Assembly: GCA_001599595.1 (NCBI GenBank)
Contig: BCHH01000003.1
Coordinates: 1,672,263-1,736,262 of the forward strand
Length of the DNA: 64,000 nt
From: Beverwykella pulmonaria
Lineage: Eukaryota; Ascomycota; Dothideomycetes; Pleosporales; Melanommataceae
Direction: 5' to 3'
Part shown: positions 40,240 through 49,849 of the stretch, piece by piece
Numbering within the stretch: position 1 is the stretch's first letter
How the letters are laid out: every line of letters begins with the position of its first letter
The notes under the pieces: model-generated
What the model was told of the DNA's origin: nothing
The model's database searches: none
What the model saw: only the letters and a program-made list of their open reading frames with translations
Position numbers and translations under genes: made by a program

Positions 40240-41729
40240 ATGGCTGGTGCAGTTCGGCAGCCCATAGACGTAGCCTCACTGGAGCGCTACATTGTCTCCC
40301 ACGTGCCTGAGATTGCGGTGCCAATTGATGTTAAACAGGTACAGCGCTTCCGGACCCTTCCCCCCCACAGGTGCCACATGTTAAGAGTAAAGGTTAACGT
40401 GGAACAGTTTGGTTATGGCCAGTCGAATCCTACGTACCAGTTGACGGACAAGAATGGGAGGAAATATGTTATGAGGAAGAAACCGCCGGGGAAGCTGCTG
40501 TCCGTCCCCCCAGCATCTTGAGGTCACGAGGACCATCCTGACATGGGTTTAGGTCAAAGACTGCGCATAGAGTGGATCGCGAGTACAGAATTATACATGC
40601 GCTGGAAAAGACAGATGTCGATGTACCGAGGGCGATATGTCTATGTCAAGATGAGAGTGTCATTGGAACCGATTTCTACATCATGGACTTCCTCGACGGC
40701 CGGATATTCGAAGACCCAGCGCTCCCAGAAGTTACTCCCGCAGAGCGAACTCAGATGTGAGTGCTGAGAATCGTCCCACATTAGTAGAAAATACTATATG
40801 CTAATGTAATTCTCCAGGTGGCATTCCGCCATCACCACACTGGCCAAATTCCACCGCGTGGTTCCAAAAGACGTGGGAATGGAGGACTATGGAAAGGCTA
40901 CCGGCTTCTACAGCCGACAAATAAAAACCTTCGATACAATAACAAAGGCACAAGCCGCGGCTGTCGACAAGGAGACTGGAGTACCGGTGGGAAAGATCCC
41001 ACATCAAGATGACATGGTTGCCTTCTTCAGTGACCCCAAGACGCAGCCAAAGGACCGAAGCAGCTTTGTTCATGGCGACTACAAGATCGATAATGTCGTC
41101 TTCCACAAGACGGAGCCGCGCGTAATTGGTATCCTAGAGTAAGTCATGGGCATACGGCCCCCTCGTTCCCTGTATAAGTGCTGACACAGGTAAGCTGGGA
41201 AATGAGTACAATCGGCCACCCTCTCTCGGACCTGGTGAACTTGCTGGCTCCCTTTGTCACGGCGTCTTCTCCAAAGGCCCTCAGCGTCGGTCGCGCAAAT
41301 AAAGCTTTCCAGCCGGGGGCAACAGAGGGCCTGCCCTCCAGAGATCAGTTAGTACAGTGGTATGCAGCAACTGCAGGCTGGGATCCGAGGCCAGATTTGA
41401 CATGGGGAGACGCTTTTGGAACGTATGTCAAGCCCCGTTTTAGAGTCCTTGCCATGTTTGGAACATGCAGCCGTCTCGAGACGCTACACGCACCAAGCAG
41501 GCAGGAATCAGTAGTACTGAACCCCTCTCAGAGAACCGCGCTGACTTTGTTCTTCTACTTCAGATACCGTGCCGCTGTTATTTTTCAGGGAATCGCCGCA
41601 CGATATGCCCTCCGGCAAGCCAGTAGCGTTCAAGCAAAGACATATGGTGAAAATACCAAGCCGTTCGCCGAGATCGCGTGGGACTTAGTGCAAGAGTACC
41701 AGAAGACACACGAGAAGGCGAAATTGTAG
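40240..41729 (+). CDS. Aminoglycoside-phosphotransferase-fold protein related to the ACAD10/ACAD11 kinase domain, PTS1-like end
   Basis: Five exons (40240-40338, 40408-40499, 40553-40756, 40818-41138, 41195-41729) give 416 aa. An APH/kinase-like fold is visible: [14 protein letters not shown] (nucleotide loop), [20 protein letters not shown] (lysine plus following helix), [12 protein letters not shown] (hinge), [14 protein letters not shown] (HxDxxxxN catalytic loop) and [17 protein letters not shown] (metal-binding DWE). These match the N-terminal domain of ACAD10/11, which phosphorylates 4-hydroxyacyl-CoA in beta-oxidation of hydroxy fatty acids; fungi often carry it as a separate protein. 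The last residues are AKL, a canonical type-1 peroxisomal signal, consistent with peroxisomal fatty-acid work. The second donor (gtccgt) and fourth acceptor were set by frame and motif. Substrate in this organism is inferred. Confidence 0.88.
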
Positions 41730-42040
41730 TATATAGTAGATTCTTGTAGCTCGCAATTGCCTATACTTTTGTGTACGCCGGTGCCACCTGATGAGCCAAC
41801 TAGAGCGAATCGCATAATGGTATCATATCCATGGCCACCTGTAGGGATGAAGAATGTCAACGATTTGATTCGTAAATCCCATAGGGCTTCCCTCTCAAAT
41901 ACCCGGGCCAGGGAGGAGCTGGGGGAATTACCCAGAAGCCGTTGTTCATTGTCCACAACGCCAGTTTCTGCTGCCCTAAATTCATATTCAAAGAATAGTC
42001 CGTCTTCTCTTGGTCATGCCGTTTTCAATCCCAGCTGCTC
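41730..42040. other. Intergenic, convergent 3' flanks of the APH-like and SmG genes
   Basis: 311 bp; nothing recognised besides expected 3' UTRs. Confidence 0.5.
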
Positions 42041-42471
42041 TCATCTGCCTCCCTTGTGCTCGTCTGTATTGATTCGGTCCAGTGCCTGCAGTTTCGCATT
42101 AGATTACGCGCCAATAGCTGGGTAACTGAACACTGAGTGATACATACTTCGAGCATGACCACAGCGTTTCCTCGGATGACAACCATTCCAATCCTCGCCT
42201 TTTCGCCGCCCGGCTTCTCCTCGAGCGCATCATCGAGCACGATATTCAGGTAGACCTGCTCGCATCTTAGTCATGTTGAGCTGGAGAAGCTAAAGGAAAG
42301 AACACAAACATCATAACCACGCAGAATGCCCATCACTTTCCGGCTCCCATGGAGCTGGACAAGAATCCGCTTTTCAAGGTACTACGTTCAGCAAGTTAGT
42401 GGGTTCCGGTAAAGAGTGGTGGAGTAGGGAGAAGGGCATACCTTCTTCAGCTCTGGCTGTGCTTGAGGCAT
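42041..42471 (-). CDS. SMX2: Small nuclear ribonucleoprotein SmG
   Basis: One of the seven Sm proteins forming the ring on U1, U2, U4 and U5 snRNAs. Four exons (42471-42442, 42381-42310, 42255-42148, 42085-42041) with introns of 54-62 bp encode 84 aa. The Sm1 motif reads KRILVQLHGSRKVMGILRGY and the Sm2 motif IGMVVIRGNAVVMLE, with DVYLNIVLDDALEE between; the start MPQAQPELKK is typical of SmG rather than Lsm7. The short tail ALDRINTDEHKGGR follows the last intron. Three introns in 255 coding bases is dense for this window. Faces NTR2 divergently, 209 bp away. Confidence 0.93.
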
Positions 42472-42680
42472 GATGAGAGCAGTATTTTTGTCGTACGCTT
42501 AGGTTCGTGTCGAGTGTGGCGGCGTGTACAGTGGGGTGGGAGCACGGTGAAGGTCCCCAGGCATACGAAGGGAAATCGCTTAGTCTTGGCAACCGAGTCC
42601 GTGCGTTGTTATAGGTTGAACTTCGCCAAAGGCTTCTGCCTCTTCTCCGCAACGACAACAGCGACAAACCGCCCACCACT

Positions 42681-44039
42681 ATGAGGCGATCAGGCTCAGG
42701 ACGCGTTGCGCGCAAGATTGGCGCCCATGACGAGGCGGAGGGCGACACGAATGCTGCTGAAGGTGGCGCGCAGAATCGACAGTCAGGTAAGAGCCCATCC
42801 AAGTTGCCATTGCTCGCTCTGTTTTCTGACACTCGTAGGAATGTCGTGCTGACTCCCTACGTAGAATCTGTAGTAAAACGACCAACTTTTGCCAAAGCGA
42901 AGAAACGGTCCTCCTTGCGAATCTCATTCGGCCCCGGCGACTCAGATGCGAACGATGGCGATACATCAAGCGACACAGCTGTAGTCACCCCAAGGAAATC
43001 CAAACTCAGTCGCATAGCGATCGAGAACAATGCCGAACGTGCTAGATCGCCGCTAGTGCCCGAGCTTCCACGCCCCCAAGCAGAAGTGGATCGACCGTCC
43101 TACAGCAAAGACTACATTGCGGAGCTTCGGAAGTCGACGCCTTCGACGCCAAAAGATCTGATACCAGTATCGGACGAGGAGGATGGATCAAAGGCTCTCG
43201 ACATTGCATCAAAGTTTGGATCAACGGCCACCCTCTCCGCCGATACACCTTCGGCAATCCCTACACAAGCTGAAATTCAAGAAAAGAAAGCAAGGCGGGC
43301 ACGCTTGGCAAAGGAACAGGAAGCACACGAAAAGGAGGAAGATCAGCCCTGGGCTTCGGATGATGATGATGACGAATTCCGGACGAGCAGGAATGAGATT
43401 TCGCTGCGGCCAAAGGAGAGCCAGAAGTACGGTGAGACGCGCCTCGTTCACGAAGACGAAGATATGGCAGAAGGCTTCGATGAGTTTGTGGAGGACGGGA
43501 ATATCTCGTTGGGCAAGGAAGCAAAGCGCGAGGCGGAGAAGAAGCGACGCGCAGAAATGGCGGAGCTCATCAACAATGCGGAACGCGACTCAGATGAAGA
43601 TGAATCAGATGACTCCGAGGCGGAGCGGAATGATGCTTTTGCGGCAGCTCAGGCTCGGGCAGGAACGTATGGAAGCAGAGACAAGGAGAGGGACGATGGA
43701 GAGAAAACACCACCCCGAATCGCACCGCTCCCCAATCTAGATGAGGTCTTAGAACGTCTTGAGGCCGACGTCAGAAGCAAAGAACAAAGGAGGGATATGT
43801 TGTTGAAGAAACTGCAGGAATTTGAAGGAGAAAAGATCAGGATTGCCGAAAGACAGCAGTATCTGCAGGAGCAGCTTCAGAAGACGGGTGAGGAGTACGA
43901 GAAAATGCGGGAGGAAGCGGGTATGGCCGCGCTGCCCGCAAATGGCAACGATGGGGTAAGGCTTATTGTCAATAGAGGATTGGATAGTCTTGGTGCTACG
44001 CCTGTGCCTCCATCAGGGGAGGTCTCTAGCGATGAGTAG
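42681..44039 (+). CDS. NTR2: Nineteen-complex-related protein 2 (spliceosome disassembly factor)
   Basis: Ntr2 partners Ntr1 to recruit the helicase Prp43 for intron-lariat spliceosome disassembly, and the yeast protein contacts the U5 helicase Brr2. Modelled as exons 42681-42786 and 42865-44039 (78-bp intron), 426 aa. Splicing joins an N-terminal RVARKIG block to ESVVKRPTFAKAKKRSSLRI then SFGP, the order expected for the NTR2 family. Other marks: VTPRKSKLSRIAI, DRPSYSKDYIAELRKSTPST, long acidic and Arg/Lys/Glu-rich coiled segments, and a C-terminal coiled coil (VLERLEADVRSKEQRRDMLL). The intron is a multiple of three and lacks in-frame stops, so retention would insert 26 residues. It is short-domain, mostly disordered, nuclear. 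Confidence 0.85.
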   Translation: MRRSGSGRVARKIGAHDEAEGDTNAAEGGAQNRQSGKSPSKLPLLALFSDTRRNVVLTPYVESVVKRPTFAKAKKRSSLRISFGPGDSDANDGDTSSDTAVVTPRKSKLSRIAIENNAERARSPLVPELPRPQAEVDRPSYSKDYIAELRKSTPSTPKDLIPVSDEEDGSKALDIASKFGSTATLSADTPSAIPTQAEIQEKKARRARLAKEQEAHEKEEDQPWASDDDDDEFRTSRNEISLRPKESQKYGETRLVHEDEDMAEGFDEFVEDGNISLGKEAKREAEKKRRAEMAELINNAERDSDEDESDDSEAERNDAFAAAQARAGTYGSRDKERDDGEKTPPRIAPLPNLDEVLERLEADVRSKEQRRDMLLKKLQEFEGEKIRIAERQQYLQEQLQKTGEEYEKMREEAGMAALPANGNDGVRLIVNRGLDSLGATPVPPSGEVSSDE

Positions 44040-44217
44040 GAACATATGATACCCTGATAGCAACCAATGTTCTATCGCCATCTTTATGTAGGTTTGGTTC
44101 TGCGTTTGAAGCCTCATGATACATACACATGTTATACAATGCTTCCTTTTTCCATAAACTCCAAGCCCACTCACAGAAATGCAATGTTGTCGTTTGGATA
44201 TCCCCGCTCGCAGTGCT

Positions 44218-44513
44218 TCATGAATTCTCGTCGATCTCGGCCCAGACCTTTTTGATGTGCTCCCGCTTCTCCTTCGCCTTCTCCCGGTTCAGCTTCGTGC
44301 GGTCGAGCCGCTGCGCTCGCAGGCACATGTTGACTTTGTATTTCGCTTCGGTGCAGTTCCCAAACACCTTCCACATGAAGCCGCGCGCGTGGCATTCTTC
44401 GAGGGCTGCGATCACATCGCCGCAGTCTAGGTAGAGTTAGCAAGGTTATGGCGAGGGCTTGATTGGGTTTGGCTACTTTTTTGGTTCTCCTCGGTGTGCA
44501 GATGAGGATGCAT
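44218..44513 (-). CDS. CMC2: Cytochrome-oxidase assembly protein Cmc2, twin CX9C
   Basis: Intermembrane-space protein needed for complex IV biogenesis and imported by Mia40 oxidative folding. Two exons (44513-44477, 44426-44218; 50-bp intron) give 81 aa. The start MHPHLHTEENQ is the classic Cmc2 N-terminus. Twin CX9C motifs are NCGDVIAALEECHARGFMW and FGNCTEAKYKVNMCLRAQRL. A basic helical tail (REKAKEKREHIKKVWAEIDE) follows. No N-terminal presequence, as usual for this family. Divergent from the prefoldin gene with 262 bp between starts. Confidence 0.95.
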
Positions 44514-44775
44514 ATTGTGCGCCGGATAGGAATTGATCGAGAACGAGACAGCTGGTTGAATTGCTGTGGAGAATTGTCAACAGAGGGTGGCGTGAAGTTC
44601 GTGAAGCTCATCGGATTTGACGCTCGGGCCACAAGATCTTCTCCCAAAGTTCTCTGCCGATTGGCTGCAGCATATCGACTTCCCTAGACTTTTACAACTG
44701 CAACCACCACCACGACTCACACTCTCTGACAAGTATTCTAGAACAACCGCATCTTGAATTCAAGAAAGACTCAAG

Positions 44776-45450
44776 ATGGCGTCACAGCCGTCACTGAAGA
44801 AGCAACAGGGTGAGTGCAGCCACATTGTCTATGATTCGTGTTGAAAACTGACTCGGCGAAGAGCTCCAAAGCACATATCAAAACTACAAGAACACACTAC
44901 AATCCATTGCCCAGAAAATCGGAGACATCGAACAGGAGACCGACGAACACAAGTACGATTCCCGGTCATCTTTCTTTAGTCAAAGCTTTGCCCAATTCTC
45001 TTACCTCATACACCGCTTTTCCTGCCTAGTCATCATTGCATCTTTGCATGCAGTGTCATTCCTGATTTCTGTCTCCATCTTCCTCACCGCCTCGTATGCC
45101 CACCGTCTGTACTCGTCGTATTTACACAAGCTAGGCTTGTGCTCGAGACGCTGGAACCGCTATCGGGGGATCGGAAGTGCTTCCGCATGATCAACGGGGT
45201 CCTGACTGAAAGGACGGTGAAGGAGGTGGTACCGATCCTGAAGACGAATTCAGACGGGCTCAAGAAGACCTTGGAAGAGCTCGTCAAGCAGTACAAGATC
45301 AAACAGGATGATATGGAGAAGTGGAAGGTATGTGCCCTGTTGTGCTCAGACTTGCTCGAGTCCGCCGACTACATGTGTGAAAGCTCTGCTGACTGCATCA
45401 ACCCTCAGAAGAAGAATAATGTGCAAGTTGTTCAACAGCCCCAGCAGTAG
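44776..45450 (+). CDS. GIM4: Prefoldin subunit 2 (Gim4)
   Basis: Beta-type subunit of the hexameric prefoldin chaperone that hands nascent actin and tubulin to CCT. Four exons (44776-44819, 44872-44952, 45135-45327, 45409-45450) give 119 aa. The first coiled coil contains ELQSTYQNYKNTLQSIAQKI and ends QETDEHKLVLETLEPL. The beta-hairpin region is DRKCFRMINGVLTERTVKEV. The second coiled coil is DGLKKTLEELVKQYKIKQDD. The tail KKNNVQVVQQPQQ is Gln-rich. Intron 2 is 182 bp, three times the local norm; introns 1 and 3 are 52 and 81 bp. Reading through intron 3 would add a different Cys-rich end before the same stop, so the splice is needed for a normal tail. Confidence 0.93.
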
Positions 45451-47790
45451 GGAACGACTTGTTCACGGATGTGTCACATATGCACGTACCTTACGATAGT
45501 TACGCCGAGTGTGCTCTAAGCCACATGGTATCGGGCACCAGGGCACGGCTGCGAGCTGATGAACGACTGCAAAACTGGACTCACGGCTGAGAAGGACTGA
45601 CTTTGGTATGACATCAGGAGGCGATCACCCCACGCCAAAAGCATCAATGCATTACGGCCACGGCAACGAGGCATATTCTCTTTTCTTCCCAACTTCTTAT
45701 CGCCGGCATGGCTTTGACAACAAAGATGGTGCCTGCATCTTTTTGCACTAGCCAAGTGTGCAGGAACAAGTTGTCCTACTATGTAGATAGGGCAAACCCA
45801 GGATTGTGCCAAAAAAAAAAGCCACTGATGTTATGTTGGGCAGGAGCACGGCAGAATTCAAGCATGGAAGTTGCATCTCAACCTAACCCCGCCTTGCACA
45901 ATCGCATGATGTATCGATTCTACGCCTCTTTGTGCATATTCGAGAACCAGTCTGCAGAGCGCAGGGCGGGCGCCGTGCGGCCGGGATCTGATCTGACAAG
46001 GCTGAAGACGGCGAGGGTCAATGGCTGCTGCGCGATGTGTTGGCGTTCAAGCCAAGTCCGATCGCCGCCCAACTCTGCATCAACCTCCCGTGAATTTGGG
46101 CACGTAGCTCATAGGGTACCGTCTGCAATAGAGTTTACAGTGCGGACGGCATAGAAGAGGAAGGTGAGTGGACGGTGCCAACATCATGGGACGGAAAATG
46201 AAGCTGAAACAAGGCTGTCATGTAATATCTCTGAGCAGGCCGATGCTTCTACGAACTGCTGCACACTCACCACGTCGGCAATTGACAAGGGTGGGGTCAG
46301 TATGCAGCTTCATGGCCCGGACAACGCACGAGGCCAAAAAGCACCTGGAGCATGCACTGACAGCTAGCAACCAACCCCCGAACAGCGCTGCAGGCCAGCG
46401 TGTGCGCTCCCAGTCCCACTGTGAGGAGAAGGTCGTCGCGGGAAGCCGAGAACGCATTGCTATGAGGTGTATCAGAGGGGCGGGATATCTGAACGCAGTT
46501 CTGATATCTAAGGTTATACTCATGGTAGCGTTTCGCTTGCGCAACAGCAACGGGTCGACAAGTGTGCCAATAGGAGAAAAAAAATGAGGATATAATTGGT
46601 GTTAAAACCCATAGGGCAGTCGAATGAAAGCAAGCTGACGGCCATCACCCGCACACACGCATGAGGGCCGCATACAGACCCTGGCCGATGTGCAACCTCC
46701 GCCGTCGTCGTCTTCACAGAGTTGAAACGCGCACGCTGCGGTCGGGCGGGGAGAATAACCAAGAAGTGAGAGGCGGTGAGAAATGGAATCATCGCCAAAT
46801 GGGCTTGCTGGGGGGTTGCAACGATGGGAGGAGTGAATGCTGAAGCCCACGGAGCAAGACGGGCCGACCCAAAGCAGACGCGGATTGGCGTTGAAGCTGC
46901 GCCGCCTGCCAATTCGCATGCATATGACTGGGCCACAAACCGGCGTTTCCCCTCTTCGATTCGCTCTTGTCGCAAAATTCCCCAACCCAAATCCAAAAAA
47001 GAGCCCATCATCGCCGCCGCTTGCGCCCTGACTGGCTGCCCGCAGCTCGCATCGTCGCGCGTGCCCAAGCTCCAACACGCGTGAAGCTAGCATCCTGGTG
47101 AGAGATCCCGCGCCCGCCCAGCCGTGCCGCCATTGGCCCCCGCGACGTACTGTGTTGTGGTCAACGTCGACGTCGACTCCGCGAAGAAAAGCGCAGCCCG
47201 TCGGTTTAGATTGCCAACACCACCACGCTCTGCAGCCCACCAGCACCAGCAACCCCCAAGCCCGCAGCTCCAGCAACCCCCCAAGCCCGCCGCACTCGCA
47301 TCTGACGGCTGCATGCGGTTCCACCGCCCGCCGCACAGCACCGTCGCAGCTCTCGTGGACGTCGTACATGGTGGCCTGCAGTGACAGCAACCTCCCACCG
47401 TGCGCCTCCCAGGCCCAATTCCACCCACCGCCCACGCCCTCTCGCTGCTCCGCGCGCCCAATTGTGCATGCAACCGTCGAGTAACACGTCTCCAGCTCTC
47501 CCCCCCTTCGACAGCCGCATTCCCCCCGTCCCCCCTTGCGCGCCCGCACCAGGCCCGCCTCGCCCAGTGCTGCACCCCCAAGCTCTGTACGTTAGTCTGC
47601 ATACCCTCTCTGCATGCCGCTAACCGTCTCCTTCCGTCAGACCCTCGCAGTGACACCGTGGTTGCATACTCGGCCGCCAAGCCATCGCAGCATCTCATAG
47701 TGACGTGGACGCCAGCGAATAACTGAGCAAAGCGCCAGCGCACACAGCCTCTCCAAGCACGTCTCCGCCCCTGCGGGCGGCCGAATAAAC
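45451..47790. promoter_or_regulatory. Long intergenic region upstream of HAP3
   Basis: 2.3 kb, the largest gap in the window. Long GC-rich ORFs on the minus strand (for example 46602-47549) have skewed composition, no domains and overlap other frames, so I treat them as chance. The stretch 47100-47790 is C-rich (ccgcccg, caccccc runs) and resembles a long fungal leader or promoter. Two ATTGG motifs (reverse CCAAT) occur near 46896 and 47132 and could in principle be bound by the CCAAT-binding complex that HAP3 belongs to. No RNA gene was recognised. Confidence 0.4.
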
Positions 47791-48846
47791 ATGTCTTCCA
47801 CCCCCCCGAAGAAGGAGGGCGTGGAACCAGGAGGACAGTCGCCTGACGATTCAGAGCCGCATATGGACAGAGAAGCTCAGGAAACACAAGCGCAAGGACT
47901 CGGCTACGAGTTCGAAGTCAAGGAGCAAGATCGATGGCTTCCAATAGCCAATGGTGGGTCCTTTCCCTTCAATTCCCCTTCGTTCTGATTTGCGCGCTGT
48001 TTTGCTCCCATCTGCACGTCGACGGATTGTCGCCATTCGACGCCGCTGGATGCCCACGTCTTCCTTAATCGCGCGCCTGAGTCGTTTCCGCGTCGAATCA
48101 CAAGGCTACGTCTCTGTGCCTGGAAAACGGTCGGCCTGCAGCCAGCGTCATGTCGTCACCGTCATCACAGTCGTCCACATCGCCCCAAAACACCCCCCAA
48201 ATCACAAACAAAGATATTTTGTCAGATGCTAATATTCGTAACTTTGCTCCAGTTGCGCGAATTATGAAAATGGCTCTGCCCGACAATGCCAAAATCGCCA
48301 AGGAAGCAAAGGAATGCATGCAGGAATGCGTGAGCGAGTTCATCTCGTTCATTACCAGCGAAGGTGAGTTTCAGGTGTACGATTGGCGAGACCGCCACTG
48401 ACGTTCATCATCCAGCCTCCGAAAAGTGCCAGCAGGAAAAACGCAAGACTGTCAACGGGGAGGACATTCTCTTTGCTATGACTTCGCTTGGTTTCGAGAA
48501 CTACTCGGAAGCCTTGAAAATCTATCTGTCACGGTACCGCGAGGTAAGCTGCAAACTTTCTCTTTCCCCCTTAACTCTTCTCCTTTGTTGCCTCAATCTG
48601 GCGAAGACATTTATCTGAACTATTGGTATTGATTGGTGGTACGAGACCCTCCTCGCAAATCAGAACAAACCAGCTGCCGGCGGGTTCAATGCAGGCGGGG
48701 CCAGCGGGGCCAACCCAGGTGCAAATGCTGCCTCCGAGAATGCCCAACAACACCACGTTCTGAGCGGCGACACGGAAATGACGGAGAACGACGGCACTGC
48801 GTTCGGCTACAGCGTTCACAACGGAAACGGCTCCACCGAGTTCTAA
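47791..48846 (+). CDS. HAP3: CCAAT-binding complex subunit Hap3/HapC (NF-YB)
   Basis: Histone-fold subunit that dimerises with Hap5/NF-YC and binds CCAAT promoters with Hap2/NF-YA. In filamentous ascomycetes the complex works with HapX in iron and redox control. Four exons (47791-47953, 48253-48363, 48416-48543, 48646-48846) give 200 aa. The core reads [80 protein letters not shown] and [12 protein letters not shown], essentially invariant NF-YB. The tail is Asn/Gly/Ala-rich ([20 protein letters not shown]). The first intron is 299 bp and carries an in-frame alternative start (see finding). The last intron uses the acceptor tacgag at 48645, chosen by frame. Confidence 0.95.
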
Positions 48847-49849
48847 ACGCCGATTCGAGGACAGGGGGTCAGATGCCAAGCCACAGATCGAGTCTATATC
48901 TAGGTTTGACCTCCTCGTGGCGTCTCGGTCACCGCAAGAGAAAAAGACTGCGCGTACCAGGGGATGGATGAGCTCTTTTCGGATCAGACTGTATGAATGT
49001 GACGGAGGAATGTATGAGGAATGGAAGGGTGTTAGGCTTGCTTCGGAAAGGGAGAGACGGAGGTTTTTCTGGGCGTGTGCTTGCCGTAATAATGCCAACC
49101 CTACGAGCTGATGTACGATCTCACTGGTTGTACAACAGCTTCCATTGAATTATGTATGGTTATCGGAAGGTTAGGAATCGGGTATGGGAAATGTGCTTTG
49201 AGTCTTTTTATTTGGATTATATCTCGCATTGCTCACGCAAGCCCAAAACTCTAATTGTTGCTGTTCCTTCTTACTATACAGCGCCCATGGCCCAATACAC
49301 GGCCTGAACGTTTCTGTGCCTTCTTACCATCTGCCAGGCCTGCTAGCTGATGCTGTGCTTGCGTTGGCGTGATGATTCCATGTATCCCATACCTCTAATT
49401 CATCCATGAGAATCCCCGAGGTCCAAGGAGTGGATGGATTCTAAGAATGTTCCGCCACCGCAACACAATAATTATGGGATGCAAGCTGCCGTTGCAGATG
49501 CTTGACGATATATAGTAGACAAGGTTTTCAAGGATGGGACCGGATAGAATGGACAAGATGGCTGATGTTGTGTGGGGTCGACACATGTAGGTGTTTGATG
49601 TGTGAAGGGAGGGGAGATTGGGACATGATGGCCATGTGCAACAAGAGGGCGTGGATACAGACGTAAGATTAGGAGGTAGAGAAATTGTGGGGGGAGGAGG
49701 GGCGTATCTGAATGAAAGTTTTGACGATCAGCTCATAGAAATGTCTGCCACGAAAAACTGGCATTTACGTAGCTCACAATTTATACTCCTTCTCCATATA
49801 TAAACTCACTTGCCAATCCATGCAGTTAACCAACGCCAACAGCGCTACA
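48847..49849. other. Intergenic, convergent 3' flanks of HAP3 and PFA4
   Basis: 1 kb, only short ORFs. Should include 3' UTRs of both genes. Nothing else recognised. Confidence 0.45.

Noticed and set aside
42374..42832. 152-codon minus-strand ORF across the SmG and NTR2 starts
   Set aside because: Antisense to NTR2 exon 1 and out of frame with SmG; the spliced SmG model explains the region.
46602..47549. 315-codon open frame on the minus strand upstream of HAP3
   Set aside because: Composition follows the GC-skew of the region, with overlapping equally long ORFs in other frames (46520-47068, 47087-47887), no domain and no intron-exon logic.
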